DNA of 64,000 nucleotides from Streptomyces sp. Je 1-369. Lineage in GTDB: Bacteria; Actinomycetota; Actinomycetes; Streptomycetales; Streptomycetaceae. Of the stretch, positions 11,979 through 21,647 are shown piece after piece (within the stretch, counting starts at the first letter, position 1; each line of letters opens with the position of its first letter). The notes under the pieces were generated by a model that saw only the letters and a list, made by a program, of their open reading frames with translations, was not told the DNA's origin and ran no database searches. Made by a program: the position numbers and the translations under genes. The stretch spans positions 7,986,515 through 8,050,514 of the forward strand of contig NZ_CP101750.1 in NCBI RefSeq assembly GCF_026810505.1, in the 5' to 3' direction.

Positions 11979-12194
11979 ATGACTCAACCGTTCCCCGATC
12001 CCGCACCGACCCCGGGGCCTGTCAGGCCCTTCCCTGACCCCGTGCCGCCGCCCGAGCCGGAGAGGCCCTTCCCGGACCCGGATCCCGTACCGCGCCCGGA
12101 GCCGCGGCCCAGCCCGGATCCGCCGCCTCCGTCGCCGATCCCGCAGCCGGGCCCCGACCCGGCGCCCGAACCGCAGCCCGGGCCCATGCGCTGA
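11979..12194 (+). CDS. small proline-rich protein with PFPDP repeats
   Basis: A 71-residue protein that is nearly half proline, composed of PFPDP, PEPERPFPDP and similar units with Asp, Glu and Arg between. An excellent ribosome site (GGAGGAG, four bases before the ATG) and a clean terminator after the stop argue that it is translated. No signal peptide or membrane segment is seen. It is probably extended and disordered; function unknown. Confidence 0.6.
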   Translation: MTQPFPDPAPTPGPVRPFPDPVPPPEPERPFPDPDPVPRPEPRPSPDPPPPSPIPQPGPDPAPEPQPGPMR

Positions 12195-12215
12195 GGCTGC
12201 CGTCGGTGCGCTCAA

Positions 12216-12244
12216 GGGGCGTGGGCCCAGTCGGCCCACGCCCC
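12216..12244 (+). terminator. hairpin terminator
   Basis: Perfect 12-bp stem (12216-12227 with 12233-12244) and 5-base loop, about 20 bp after the proline-rich gene. Confidence 0.8.
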
Positions 12245-12442
12245 ATGCCCCACTCGGGACAAGTCGTCATGCGGCGCGGCAGGCCGGGCCCGAAAGGCTG
12301 CCGCGGTACGCGGTATGCCCGTGGTCGGAGCCGCGGGCACCGGACGAACTCGCTGTCGGCCGCGGGATCCCTGACATAGCGTGACCTTCTGAGCCCAGCC
12401 TTGCCTCAAAAGGACCCCGCCTTGCCTCAAAAGGAGTCGCCC

Positions 12443-13423
12443 GTGCCCCATTTCGACCTGCCCCTCGACGAACTCCGCCGCTACCGGCCCGATTTGCCCG
12501 AGCCCGAGGACTTCGACGCCTTCTGGGAGAAGACGTTGCTCGAGGCACGGCAGTACGGACTCGACGCTCGGTTCGACGTCGTGGAGTCGCCGTTGACCGG
12601 GGTGCGGATCTTCGACGTCACCTACGCCGGGTTCGGAGGGCACCCCGTCAAGGGCTGGCTGGTCCTGCCCGCCGGGGCCGAGGGAGGCGACCCGCTGCCC
12701 GTGGTCGTCGAGTACATCGGGTACGGCGGTGGACGCGGGCTGCCCCATATGCACCTGCTGTGGGCCGCGGCCGGATTCGCGCACTTCGTGATGGACACGC
12801 GCGGGCAGGGCAGCGGCGGGTGGGCGCAGGGCGACACCCCGGACCCGGTGGGCAGCGGGCCCGCGCACCCCGGCTTCATGACCCGCGGCATCGAGGACCC
12901 GCACGACTACTACTACCGACGCCTGTACGTCGACGCCGTACGCGCAGTCGAGGCCGCCCGGTCCCACCCGCTCGTGGACGAGACGCGGGTCGCCGTGCTC
13001 GGCGTCAGCCAGGGCGGCGGACTCGCCCTCGCCGTCGGCGGGCTCGTGCCCGATCTCGCCGCCGTCACGCCCGACGTCCCCTTCCTCTGCGACTTCCCGC
13101 GCGCGACGACCCTCACGGACCGCCCTCCGTACAGCGAGATCGGCGCCTATCTGAAGGCCCGCCGGGGCGGCCAGGAGCGGGTCTTCCAGACCCTGTCGTA
13201 CTTCGACGGCGTCCACTTCGCCGCCCGCGGCCGCGCGCCCGCGCTCTTCTCCGCGGCCCTCCAGGACATGACCTGCCCGCCCTCGACGGTCTTCGCGGCC
13301 TTCAACGCGTACGCGGGAAGGGAACGTTCCATGGAGGTGTACGCCTTCAACGATCACGAGGGCGGTGGCCCCTACCAGCAACGCGTCCAACTGGAGTGGC
13401 TGCAGCAGTACTTGAGGGTTTGA
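12443..13423 (+). CDS. CE7 acetyl xylan esterase / cephalosporin-C deacetylase
   Basis: Alpha/beta-hydrolase of carbohydrate esterase family 7, removing acetyl groups from xylo-oligosaccharides (and often cephalosporin C). The 326-residue protein shows Ser189 in GVSQGGG, Asp275 in LQDMTCPPSTVF and His305 in NDHEGGG, plus the family RGQGSGGW oxyanion region. There is no signal peptide, so it acts inside the cell on imported, still acetylated oligomers, complementing the secreted xylanase. I use the GTG at 12443 (AAAAGGAG eight bases before). The short sequence TTGCCTCAAAAGGA occurs twice, 21 bp apart, in front of it, so an upstream TTG at 12401 is possible but less likely. Confidence 0.92.
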   Translation: MPHFDLPLDELRRYRPDLPEPEDFDAFWEKTLLEARQYGLDARFDVVESPLTGVRIFDVTYAGFGGHPVKGWLVLPAGAEGGDPLPVVVEYIGYGGGRGLPHMHLLWAAAGFAHFVMDTRGQGSGGWAQGDTPDPVGSGPAHPGFMTRGIEDPHDYYYRRLYVDAVRAVEAARSHPLVDETRVAVLGVSQGGGLALAVGGLVPDLAAVTPDVPFLCDFPRATTLTDRPPYSEIGAYLKARRGGQERVFQTLSYFDGVHFAARGRAPALFSAALQDMTCPPSTVFAAFNAYAGRERSMEVYAFNDHEGGGPYQQRVQLEWLQQYLRV

Positions 13424-13499
13424 TTCGCACAACCTCCGCTCCTTCGCACGCTCTTGTCACGGAAACACCGACCCGCTAGCTTGCGGGCTTGTCGTGTGA

Positions 13500-14876
<1,377 letters not shown>

Positions 14877-14915
14877 GAGGCGCGCTGGTCCGCGGAACCG
14901 CCGTAGGAACGACGA

Positions 14916-14943
14916 AGCGCCGGCGCGTCAGAGCGCCGGCGCT
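14916..14943. terminator. terminator between converging genes
   Basis: A 10-bp perfect stem (AGCGCCGGCG with CGCCGGCGCT) and 8-base loop lie between the stops of the M23 gene and the DMT permease gene and can serve both. Confidence 0.75.
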
Positions 14944-14964
14944 GCGAAAACCCGCACCTACACG

Positions 14965-16083
14965 TCAGGACACCATGCGCTCGTGCCGCCCCGGATACCG
15001 CGGCCGCGTCCTGCGGTGGGCCACCACCGGCTGAGAAGGCTGAGAGGGCTGAGAGGGCTGCTGAGCAGGCACCGCTGGCAGCCCGTCCGAGGCGGAACGC
15101 CGCTCCGGTCCCTCCGCCGCTGATCGTTCCCCCTGCGACGGTTCCTCCCGCGACAGCTCCATCCGCGACAGCTCCTCCCGCGACGGCGCCCCCGTCGCCT
15201 CGGCGGACGAAGGGCCGCCCTGCGCCACCGTCACCGTGGACGTCGACGTCTCCCGCGCGATCCGCTCCGTCGTGAGGAGGATCAGGCCGCACGCGGCCAC
15301 GACCGCGCTGCCGAGCGCCAGAACCGTGCCCGTGGCGCCGTGGCGGAAGGATTCTCCGAACAGGGTCAGACCGACCGCCGCCGCGACGACCGGATTCACG
15401 ACGGTCACCGTCGACAGCGGCGCGGCGAGGCCCGCACCGCGGTACGAGGCCTGCGAGAGCAGCACGCCGGCCGCCGCGAGCACGGCGATCACGGCGAGGC
15501 TGGGGAGCTGCTCGACCACCGCGATGTTCCGGTCCAGGTCGACCGCCACCGTCTTGGTGAAGACGGAGGCGATGCCGAAGGCCCCGCCCGCCGCGCAGGC
15601 GAGCAGCACGCTGCGCATCACCGGATGCCGGTGCGCCGCGTGCGCCGCCGCCATCAGGCCGAGCACACCGCCGCCCGTGACCAGGGCGAGCACGACGCGC
15701 TCCGCGTCGGCGAGGGTCTGGGAGTCGGACGACGAGGTGAGCGAGAGGAGCGCGGCGAGGCCCACCGTCGCCATGAGCGCGCCCCGCCACGCGGTGGCTC
15801 CGGCCCGGCGGCGTACGAACACGGCGGCCATGGGCAGGGCGAAGACGATGGTCAGCGCGCCCAGCGGCTGGACCAGGCTCAGCGGGCCGTAGGCCAGCGC
15901 CACGACGTGCAGGAGGGCGCCGAGGCCGTTGAGTGCGATCGCGACCCACCAGGCACCTCGGCGCAGCGGTGCGTACCGCTGCCCGGGGGTCGTCGCCGCC
16001 ACGCGCTCCTGGAGGATCGCCCCGCCCGCGTACGCGACGGCTGAGACGAGGGAGAGCAGCACGGACAGTGCCAAAGCACTCAT
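14965..16083 (-). CDS. DMT (drug/metabolite) family transporter
   Basis: Integral membrane protein of 372 residues with about nine to ten hydrophobic helices over the first 290 residues, in the pattern of the DMT/EamA superfamily (for example GPLSLVQPLGALTIVFALPM and APLSTVTVVNPVVAAAVGL in the two halves). The last 80 residues are a polar tail rich in Ser, Glu and Gln-Pro-Ser repeats, likely cytoplasmic. The start at 16083 has GGAG seven bases upstream; a longer frame reaches 16176 but lacks a ribosome site and adds non-conserved sequence. The substrate is not predictable. Confidence 0.85.
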   Translation of the reverse strand: MSALALSVLLSLVSAVAYAGGAILQERVAATTPGQRYAPLRRGAWWVAIALNGLGALLHVVALAYGPLSLVQPLGALTIVFALPMAAVFVRRRAGATAWRGALMATVGLAALLSLTSSSDSQTLADAERVVLALVTGGGVLGLMAAAHAAHRHPVMRSVLLACAAGGAFGIASVFTKTVAVDLDRNIAVVEQLPSLAVIAVLAAAGVLLSQASYRGAGLAAPLSTVTVVNPVVAAAVGLTLFGESFRHGATGTVLALGSAVVAACGLILLTTERIARETSTSTVTVAQGGPSSAEATGAPSREELSRMELSREEPSQGERSAAEGPERRSASDGLPAVPAQQPSQPSQPSQPVVAHRRTRPRYPGRHERMVS

Positions 16084-16330
16084 GAGGTGCTCCGCGGGGT
16101 GCGGTGCGTCCGGTGGACCCGGTCTGGCGAACGGTCTGCTTCCATGATGACAACGATGACGCCGGAACGCCTCCAAGTCGTCGTACTTGAGCAGGCAATC
16201 CGTCCTACTACCGATGGAGTACGACCTTGTCCGTGTCCTCCCCCGGAGGGGTTACCCCCTAGGCGCGGAGAGTGACCTCAAGGGGGACCCCGGAGGCGGG
16301 CGGCGCGGTCGCGCTTGCTGTACTTCTGTC

Positions 16331-17113
16331 GTGACCACCCTCATCAACCTGGCAGAACTCGGCTCCGTCGGCGGATTCTTCGCTCTGCGCGCGGGCCCGC
16401 CGCGCGGCGGCGCGACGCCGTTCTCCGAGGTGTACGCGGAGAGGTCCGCGGCGAGGCCTACGGAGCGGCCCGCGGCACCGGAATCCGGTGATCCGATCGG
16501 TTTCCGCGTCCGCAAGGTGGCGGACCGGCTCGGCGCCCCCGAGGACCGCATCGCGGTGTCCGTGGCCCAGCTGGGGCTCGCCGCCCGGCTCTGGTCCGTG
16601 GCGCTCGGCTCTGCCGCGCTGTACGGGCGGGTGCCCGACCTCGGCCCCGCGCTGCTGCACTGGGACGCGGACGGCACCTCGCCCGACGACCTGTGGCTGA
16701 CGGACGTACGCCCGCTGCCGGGCGACGCGGCGACCGTACGGGACGTCGTGCAGCACGGCCATCTGGAGCCGCTGTCCGCCGCGTTGCGTGCCCGGTACCG
16801 GATCTCCGCCGGGCTGCTGTGGGGCAACGCCGGGTCGGCGCTCGCGGGGGCGGCCCGCGAACTGCACGGCTGGGCCGGACGGGCGGGGCGCCAGGACGTC
16901 GGGGAGCGTGCCCTCGCACTGGCCCGCGAACTCTTCGACCACCCCGACCTCCGCGGCACCGGCACCCTGCGCGGCACCGGAACCCTGACCGGCCCGGCCT
17001 TCCGGCGCCGCAGCTGCTGCCTGTACTACCGCTGCCCCGGCGGCGGACTGTGCGGGGACTGCTGCTTCGAACGGCCGCCGCAGCGGTCTTCCCCCGGGGC
17101 CGCGTCTGGGTGA
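16331..17113 (+). CDS. FhuF-like (2Fe-2S)-binding protein
   Basis: A 260-residue protein ending in a four-cysteine cluster (SCCLYYRCPGGGLCGDCC), the C-x(n)-C motif of the FhuF/ferric-siderophore-reductase family that binds a [2Fe-2S] centre. The body contains LWSVALGSAALYGRVPDLGP, also typical. It probably reduces ferric siderophores or another iron substrate in the cytoplasm. The GTG at 16331 (VTTLINLAELGSVGGFFALR) is my best start. It lacks a ribosome site, so it may be leaderless, with TACTTC just upstream as a candidate -10. Earlier starts in the frame give poorly conserved sequence. Confidence 0.85.
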   Translation: MTTLINLAELGSVGGFFALRAGPPRGGATPFSEVYAERSAARPTERPAAPESGDPIGFRVRKVADRLGAPEDRIAVSVAQLGLAARLWSVALGSAALYGRVPDLGPALLHWDADGTSPDDLWLTDVRPLPGDAATVRDVVQHGHLEPLSAALRARYRISAGLLWGNAGSALAGAARELHGWAGRAGRQDVGERALALARELFDHPDLRGTGTLRGTGTLTGPAFRRRSCCLYYRCPGGGLCGDCCFERPPQRSSPGAASG

Positions 17114-17160
17114 CCATGAGATGGCGCGGCCGACATCGGGCGGACGACGGAGGGTTCTAC

Positions 17161-18327
17161 GTGAAAGTGGGGCTGCTCACCCGGGAGTATCCACCGGATG
17201 TCTACGGCGGAGCGGGCGTCCATGTCGAGTTCCTCGCACGGGAGTTGCGCTCCCTCACGGACCTCGACGTGCACTGCTGGGGGGAGGGCGCCTCCAACGG
17301 GCTGATGCGGCACCAGGCGTGGCCCGCGCTCGACGGAGCGAACGACGCGCTGCGCACCTTCTCCGTCGACCTCTCCATGGCGGCGTCGCTCGCCGGACGC
17401 GAACTGCTCCACTCCCACACCTGGTACGCGAGCCTCGCCGGCCACCTCGGCAAACTGCTGCACGACGTCCCGCACGTCATGACCTCGCACTCCCTGGAGC
17501 CCTTGCGCCCCTGGAAGGCCGAGCAACTGGGCGGCGGGTACGCCCTGTCCAGCTGGGCCGAGCGCACCGCGGCCGAGGCCGCCGACGCCGTCATCGCGGT
17601 GTCCGGCGCGATGCGCGAGGACATCCTCGCCTGCTACCCGGCGATCGACCCGGCCAAGGTCCACCTCGTGCACAACGGCATCGACGCCGAGCTCTACCGG
17701 CCCGACCCCGGCACCGACGTCCTGGAGCGCCTCGGCATCGACCTCGACCGGCCCTACGTCCTGTTCGTCGGACGCATCACCCGGCAGAAGGGCGTGCCCC
17801 ATCTGCTGCGCGCCGCAAGGAAGTTGGACCGGGACGTGCAGCTCGTCCTGTGCGCCGGAGCCCCGGACACCCCGGAGATCGACCGCGAGTTCCGCATACT
17901 CTTCGAGGAGCTGAGCCGGACCCGGGCGGGCGTCCAGTGGATCCCGGAGATGCTGCCGCGCCCGCAGGTCATCCAACTCCTCACGCATGCGGCGGTGTTC
18001 GTCTGCCCTTCGGTGTACGAACCCCTCGGCATCGTCAACCTGGAGGCGATGGCGTGCGGCACCGCCGTGGTCGCTTCAGGGGTCGGCGGCATCCCGGAAG
18101 TCGTGAGCGACGGCACGACGGGGCTGCTCGTGCCGTACCGCGAAAGCCGCCCCGACGACTTCGAGCACGATCTCGGGCTGCTCATGAACAGGCTGGCCAC
18201 CGACCCGGAGCGGTCCGGCGCCATGGGCAGGGCCGGGCGCCACCGTGTCCTCAGGGAGTTCGGCTGGGACGCGGTAGCCCGGCGCACGGTCGAGGTGTAC
18301 GAGGAGATCCTGCACGCCGACAGATAG
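17161..18327 (+). CDS. glgM: GT4 glycosyltransferase of the actinobacterial GlgA/GlgM type
   Basis: ADP-glucose-dependent glucosyltransferase of 388 residues. In mycobacteria the orthologous protein (Rv1212c) was shown to make alpha-maltose-1-phosphate from ADP-glucose and glucose-1-phosphate, feeding the GlgE route to alpha-glucan; older annotation calls it glycogen synthase. Features: N-terminal EYPPDVYGGAGVHVEFLARE, the sugar-nucleotide site LFVGRITRQKG, and the E-x7-E region PSVYEPLGIVNLEAMACGTA. The GTG at 17161 follows GGAGGG. glgC follows after 32 bp, the enzyme that supplies its ADP-glucose, so the two form a functional pair. Confidence 0.9.
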   Translation: MKVGLLTREYPPDVYGGAGVHVEFLARELRSLTDLDVHCWGEGASNGLMRHQAWPALDGANDALRTFSVDLSMAASLAGRELLHSHTWYASLAGHLGKLLHDVPHVMTSHSLEPLRPWKAEQLGGGYALSSWAERTAAEAADAVIAVSGAMREDILACYPAIDPAKVHLVHNGIDAELYRPDPGTDVLERLGIDLDRPYVLFVGRITRQKGVPHLLRAARKLDRDVQLVLCAGAPDTPEIDREFRILFEELSRTRAGVQWIPEMLPRPQVIQLLTHAAVFVCPSVYEPLGIVNLEAMACGTAVVASGVGGIPEVVSDGTTGLLVPYRESRPDDFEHDLGLLMNRLATDPERSGAMGRAGRHRVLREFGWDAVARRTVEVYEEILHADR

Positions 18328-18359
18328 CCGGACAGACAGCCGACAAGTAGGGGGCACGC

Positions 18360-19580
18360 ATGCGCGGTGGACCTTCGGTGCTCGGAATCGTGCTCGCCGG
18401 CGGGGAGGGGAAGCGGCTGATGCCGCTCACCGCCGACCGGGCCAAACCAGCGGTCACGTTCGGCGGCACCTACCGCCTCGTCGACTTCGTGCTCTCCAAC
18501 CTCGTCAACGCGGACATCCTGCGCATCTGCGTCCTGACGCAGTACAAGTCGCACTCGCTGGACCGGCACGTATCGACGACCTGGCGCATGTCGAGCCTGC
18601 TCGGCAACTACGTGACGCCGGTGCCCGCGCAACAGCGCCTCGGCCCGCACTGGTACTTGGGGAGCGCCGACGCCATCCTGCAGTCCCTCAACCTCGTCCA
18701 CGACGAACAGCCCGACTACATAGCGGTGTTCGGTGCCGACCACGTCTACCGCATGGACCCGCGCCACATGCTCAAGCAGCACATCGAGAACGGCGCCGCA
18801 GTGACCGTGGCGGGGATCAGGGTGCCGCGTACCGACGCGTCGTCGTTCGGCATCATCACGCCCGCGCGGGACGGGATGAAGGTGGAGCGCTTCCTGGAGA
18901 AGCCCACCGACCCACCGGGCTTACCCGGCTCTCCCAACGAGGTCTACGCCTCCATGGGCAACTACCTCTTCACCACCAAGACCCTCGTCGACGCCCTCCA
19001 GCAGGACGCCGAGGACGAGCAGTCGGCGCACGACATGGGCGGCTCGATCCTGCCGCTGCTCACCGAGCGGGGCATGGCGCAGGTGTACGACTTCGACGGC
19101 AACCACGTCCCCGGTGAGACCCCGCGCGACCACGGCTACTGGCGCGACGTCGGCACCCTCGACTCGTACTACGAAGCCCACATGGACCTGATCTCCGACC
19201 ACCCCGTCTTCAACCTGGACAACCGCCGCTGGCCCATCTACACCCACTCCGACGGCCTGCCGCCCGCCAAGTTCTGCGCGGGCGGCATCGCGGGCGAGTC
19301 CATCGTCAGCCCCGGCTGCGTCATCCGCGGCCAGGTCACCCGCTCCGTCCTCTCGCCCGGCGTGACCGTCGAGGAGAGTGCGGTCGTCCAGGGCTCCGTG
19401 CTGCACGACAACGTACGGGTCGGGCGCGGCGCGGTCGTGCGGGGCGCCGTCCTCGACAAGAACGTCGACGTACCGCCGGGCGCGACGATCGGCGTCAACC
19501 CGGACCGTGACGAGGAGCTGTACACGGTGTCCAAGGGCGGCGTGATCGCCCTGGGCAAGGGCCAGACCGTACCGATGTGA
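18360..19580 (+). CDS. glgC: glucose-1-phosphate adenylyltransferase
   Basis: Forms ADP-glucose from ATP and glucose-1-phosphate, the first step of glycogen and maltose-1-phosphate synthesis. The 406-residue protein has the nucleotide-binding signature [20 protein letters not shown], the catalytic GADHVYRMD, the substrate-binding FLEKP and the C-terminal left-handed beta-helix repeats ([19 protein letters not shown] region). The start is fixed by AGGGGG six bases upstream. It is transcribed with the GT4 gene and converges with the ABC permease gene only 15 bp away. Confidence 0.97.
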   Translation: MRGGPSVLGIVLAGGEGKRLMPLTADRAKPAVTFGGTYRLVDFVLSNLVNADILRICVLTQYKSHSLDRHVSTTWRMSSLLGNYVTPVPAQQRLGPHWYLGSADAILQSLNLVHDEQPDYIAVFGADHVYRMDPRHMLKQHIENGAAVTVAGIRVPRTDASSFGIITPARDGMKVERFLEKPTDPPGLPGSPNEVYASMGNYLFTTKTLVDALQQDAEDEQSAHDMGGSILPLLTERGMAQVYDFDGNHVPGETPRDHGYWRDVGTLDSYYEAHMDLISDHPVFNLDNRRWPIYTHSDGLPPAKFCAGGIAGESIVSPGCVIRGQVTRSVLSPGVTVEESAVVQGSVLHDNVRVGRGAVVRGAVLDKNVDVPPGATIGVNPDRDEELYTVSKGGVIALGKGQTVPM

Positions 19581-19595
19581 ACTCCCGGTCCACGT

Positions 19596-20624
19596 TCACA
19601 GCACCCGGCGCCTGCGCCCCAGCCACGTCTGCGCGACCACCACGACCGCCAGGAACGCGCCGCTGACCACCTGCTGGTAGGCCGAGTCGAGCGAGCCGAT
19701 CTGGTTGATGACGTTCTGGATGACCTTGAGGAGCAGCACCCCGACCAGTGATCCACTGATGAACCCGAAGCCGCCGGTGAGCAGCGTGCCGCCGATGACG
19801 ACCGCGGAGATCGCCTCCAGCTCCATGCCGGAGCCGAGGATCGTCACCCCGGAGACCAGCCAGGCCGCGTTGAGGGCCCCGGCGAGTCCCGCGCAGAGCC
19901 CCGACACCGTGTAGACGGCGATCTTCGTACGGGCCACGGGGGCGCCCATCAGCGCCGCCGCGTCCTCGTTGCCGCCGACCGCGTACACGTACTGGCCGAA
20001 GCGGGTGCGGCGCAGCACGACCGCGCCCGCGACGAACAGCGCGACCGTGATCCAGACCGGGGCGCCGACGCCGAGCACCTTGCCCTGCCCGAGCGTCGCG
20101 AAGAAGGAGTCCTTGTCGACGAGGTACGTCTTCGACCCCTCGTCCGTCACCGACAGGAGGATGCCGCGGGCCGCCAGCATCGCCGCGAGCGTCACGATGA
20201 ACGGCGCGAGCCGCGCACGGGCGATCAGGAGACCGTTGACCAGTCCGATGAGCCCGCAGACCGCGAGGGGCAGCAGCAGCGCCACGGCCGTCCCGTACCG
20301 CGAGCCCCAGGCGGCGAGCACCCCGCCGAGTGCGAACAGCGAGCCGACCGACAGGTCGATGCCGCCGGTCACGATGACGAACGTCATGCCGAGCGCGACC
20401 ACCGCGAGGAACGCGGAGGACACCGCCATGTTCTCCATGTTGTCGGCCGTCATGAACGTGTCGAAGCCGACCGACGCGGCGGCCACCGCGACGATCAGGG
20501 TGACGAGCGCGCCGTGCTGCTGCGCGAGGGCGCTCAGGCGCTCCGAGCGGGAGGGGCCCGCGGCCTGTTCCTCCTGGGCGGTGTGGTCCACGGGATCCGC
20601 CGGACTCTTCGTGTCGATGGTCAT
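19596..20624 (-). CDS. yjfF: sugar ABC transporter permease, YjfF-like
   Basis: Membrane subunit of 342 residues in the RbsC/YjfF family, with about eight to ten helices after a polar N-terminal tail of 40 residues. The segment ALGMTFVIVTGGIDLSVGSL is the family signature. Its ATG overlaps the stop of the upstream permease by four bases (ATGA), which places the start at 20624 and shows coupling. Two different permeases side by side, with one double ATPase and one binding protein, is the arrangement of the E. coli galactofuranose importer YtfQRT-YjfF. Confidence 0.88.
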   Translation of the reverse strand: MTIDTKSPADPVDHTAQEEQAAGPSRSERLSALAQQHGALVTLIVAVAAASVGFDTFMTADNMENMAVSSAFLAVVALGMTFVIVTGGIDLSVGSLFALGGVLAAWGSRYGTAVALLLPLAVCGLIGLVNGLLIARARLAPFIVTLAAMLAARGILLSVTDEGSKTYLVDKDSFFATLGQGKVLGVGAPVWITVALFVAGAVVLRRTRFGQYVYAVGGNEDAAALMGAPVARTKIAVYTVSGLCAGLAGALNAAWLVSGVTILGSGMELEAISAVVIGGTLLTGGFGFISGSLVGVLLLKVIQNVINQIGSLDSAYQQVVSGAFLAVVVVAQTWLGRRRRVL

Positions 20625-21583
20625 CGCTTGCCCCTCTCGCGCGCCGCGCAGACCGCGAGGACGATCACCACGGCCTGGGCGATCTGCGTCCATGACGGCG
20701 GCAGGTCGTGCTTGATGAGCGTGGCCGTGAGCAGCTGGATCAGGACCGCGCCCGCGACGGTGCCGCCGATGCGGACGCGGCCGCCGCTCAGCGGGGTGCC
20801 GCCGACCACCACCGCGGTGATCGCGGAGAGTTCCATCAGGTTGCCGAGCGACGTCGGGTCGCTGGCGCTCAGGCGCGCGGTCGCGAGGACCCCGGCGAGC
20901 GCGGCGAGGGCGCCGCAGACGACGTACACGGTGATGAGCACGCGGCGCACCGGCAGGCCCGCGAGGAGTGCGGCCGGGCGGCTGTCGCCGATGGCGAGGA
21001 GCTGCCGGCCGAACGTGGTGCGCCGCACGACGAAGGCGACGAGCAGTGCGAGGGCCGTCGCGATGAGCACCAGGTACGGGATGCCGAGCAGGTCGCCGGA
21101 GCCGAGCGACGCCATCGTCGGGTCGCGGACGTCCTTGAGCTGGGGGAGGAGGACCAGGGCGAGGCCCCGGCCCGCGACCATCAGGGCGAGCGTCGCCACG
21201 ATGGGCTGGACGCCGATGAACGCGATGAGCGACCCGTTGGCCAGGCCGACCACCATGCCGCCGAGCAGCGCGACGATCAGGGCGACCCACATCCCGTACC
21301 CGAGGTAGAGCGAGACGAGGGAGGTGGAGAGCGCCATCACCGAGCCGACGGAGAGGTCGACGCCCTCGCTGCCGATGGCCAGGGCCATGCCGAGCGCCAC
21401 GACGAGGACGGGGGCGACCTGCACGGCCTGCGTGCGGAAGTTCTCGCCGGACAGGAAGTGCGGAGTGAAGGCGATGTTGACGAGGAGGAGGACGGCGACG
21501 CCCAGGTAGACGCCGTAGTTCTGGAGGAGGCGCAGGAGGCGGTCGCGGTCGGCGGCCGTGCGGCCGAGGGCGAGGTCGGTCAT
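20621..21583 (-). CDS. sugar ABC transporter permease, YtfT-like
   Basis: Membrane subunit of 320 residues, RbsC family, with the signature VVALGMALAIGSEGVDLSVG and about nine helices. It overlaps the next permease by four bases. The ATPase gene lies upstream, its stop 65 bp before this start. It should pair with the YjfF-like protein as a heterodimer. Confidence 0.88.
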   Translation of the reverse strand: MTDLALGRTAADRDRLLRLLQNYGVYLGVAVLLLVNIAFTPHFLSGENFRTQAVQVAPVLVVALGMALAIGSEGVDLSVGSVMALSTSLVSLYLGYGMWVALIVALLGGMVVGLANGSLIAFIGVQPIVATLALMVAGRGLALVLLPQLKDVRDPTMASLGSGDLLGIPYLVLIATALALLVAFVVRRTTFGRQLLAIGDSRPAALLAGLPVRRVLITVYVVCGALAALAGVLATARLSASDPTSLGNLMELSAITAVVVGGTPLSGGRVRIGGTVAGAVLIQLLTATLIKHDLPPSWTQIAQAVVIVLAVCAARERGKR

Positions 21584-21647
21584 GGGGAGCTCCGTGGGTG
21601 CGGGGCCGGTGCGCTGCTGTGAGAGCCTGTCCGCCGGTCGTGGTGGG

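Noticed and set aside
12212..13432. Open frame of about 400 codons opposite the CE7 esterase
   Set aside because: Shadow of a clear enzyme with intact catalytic triad; no ribosome site or domain.
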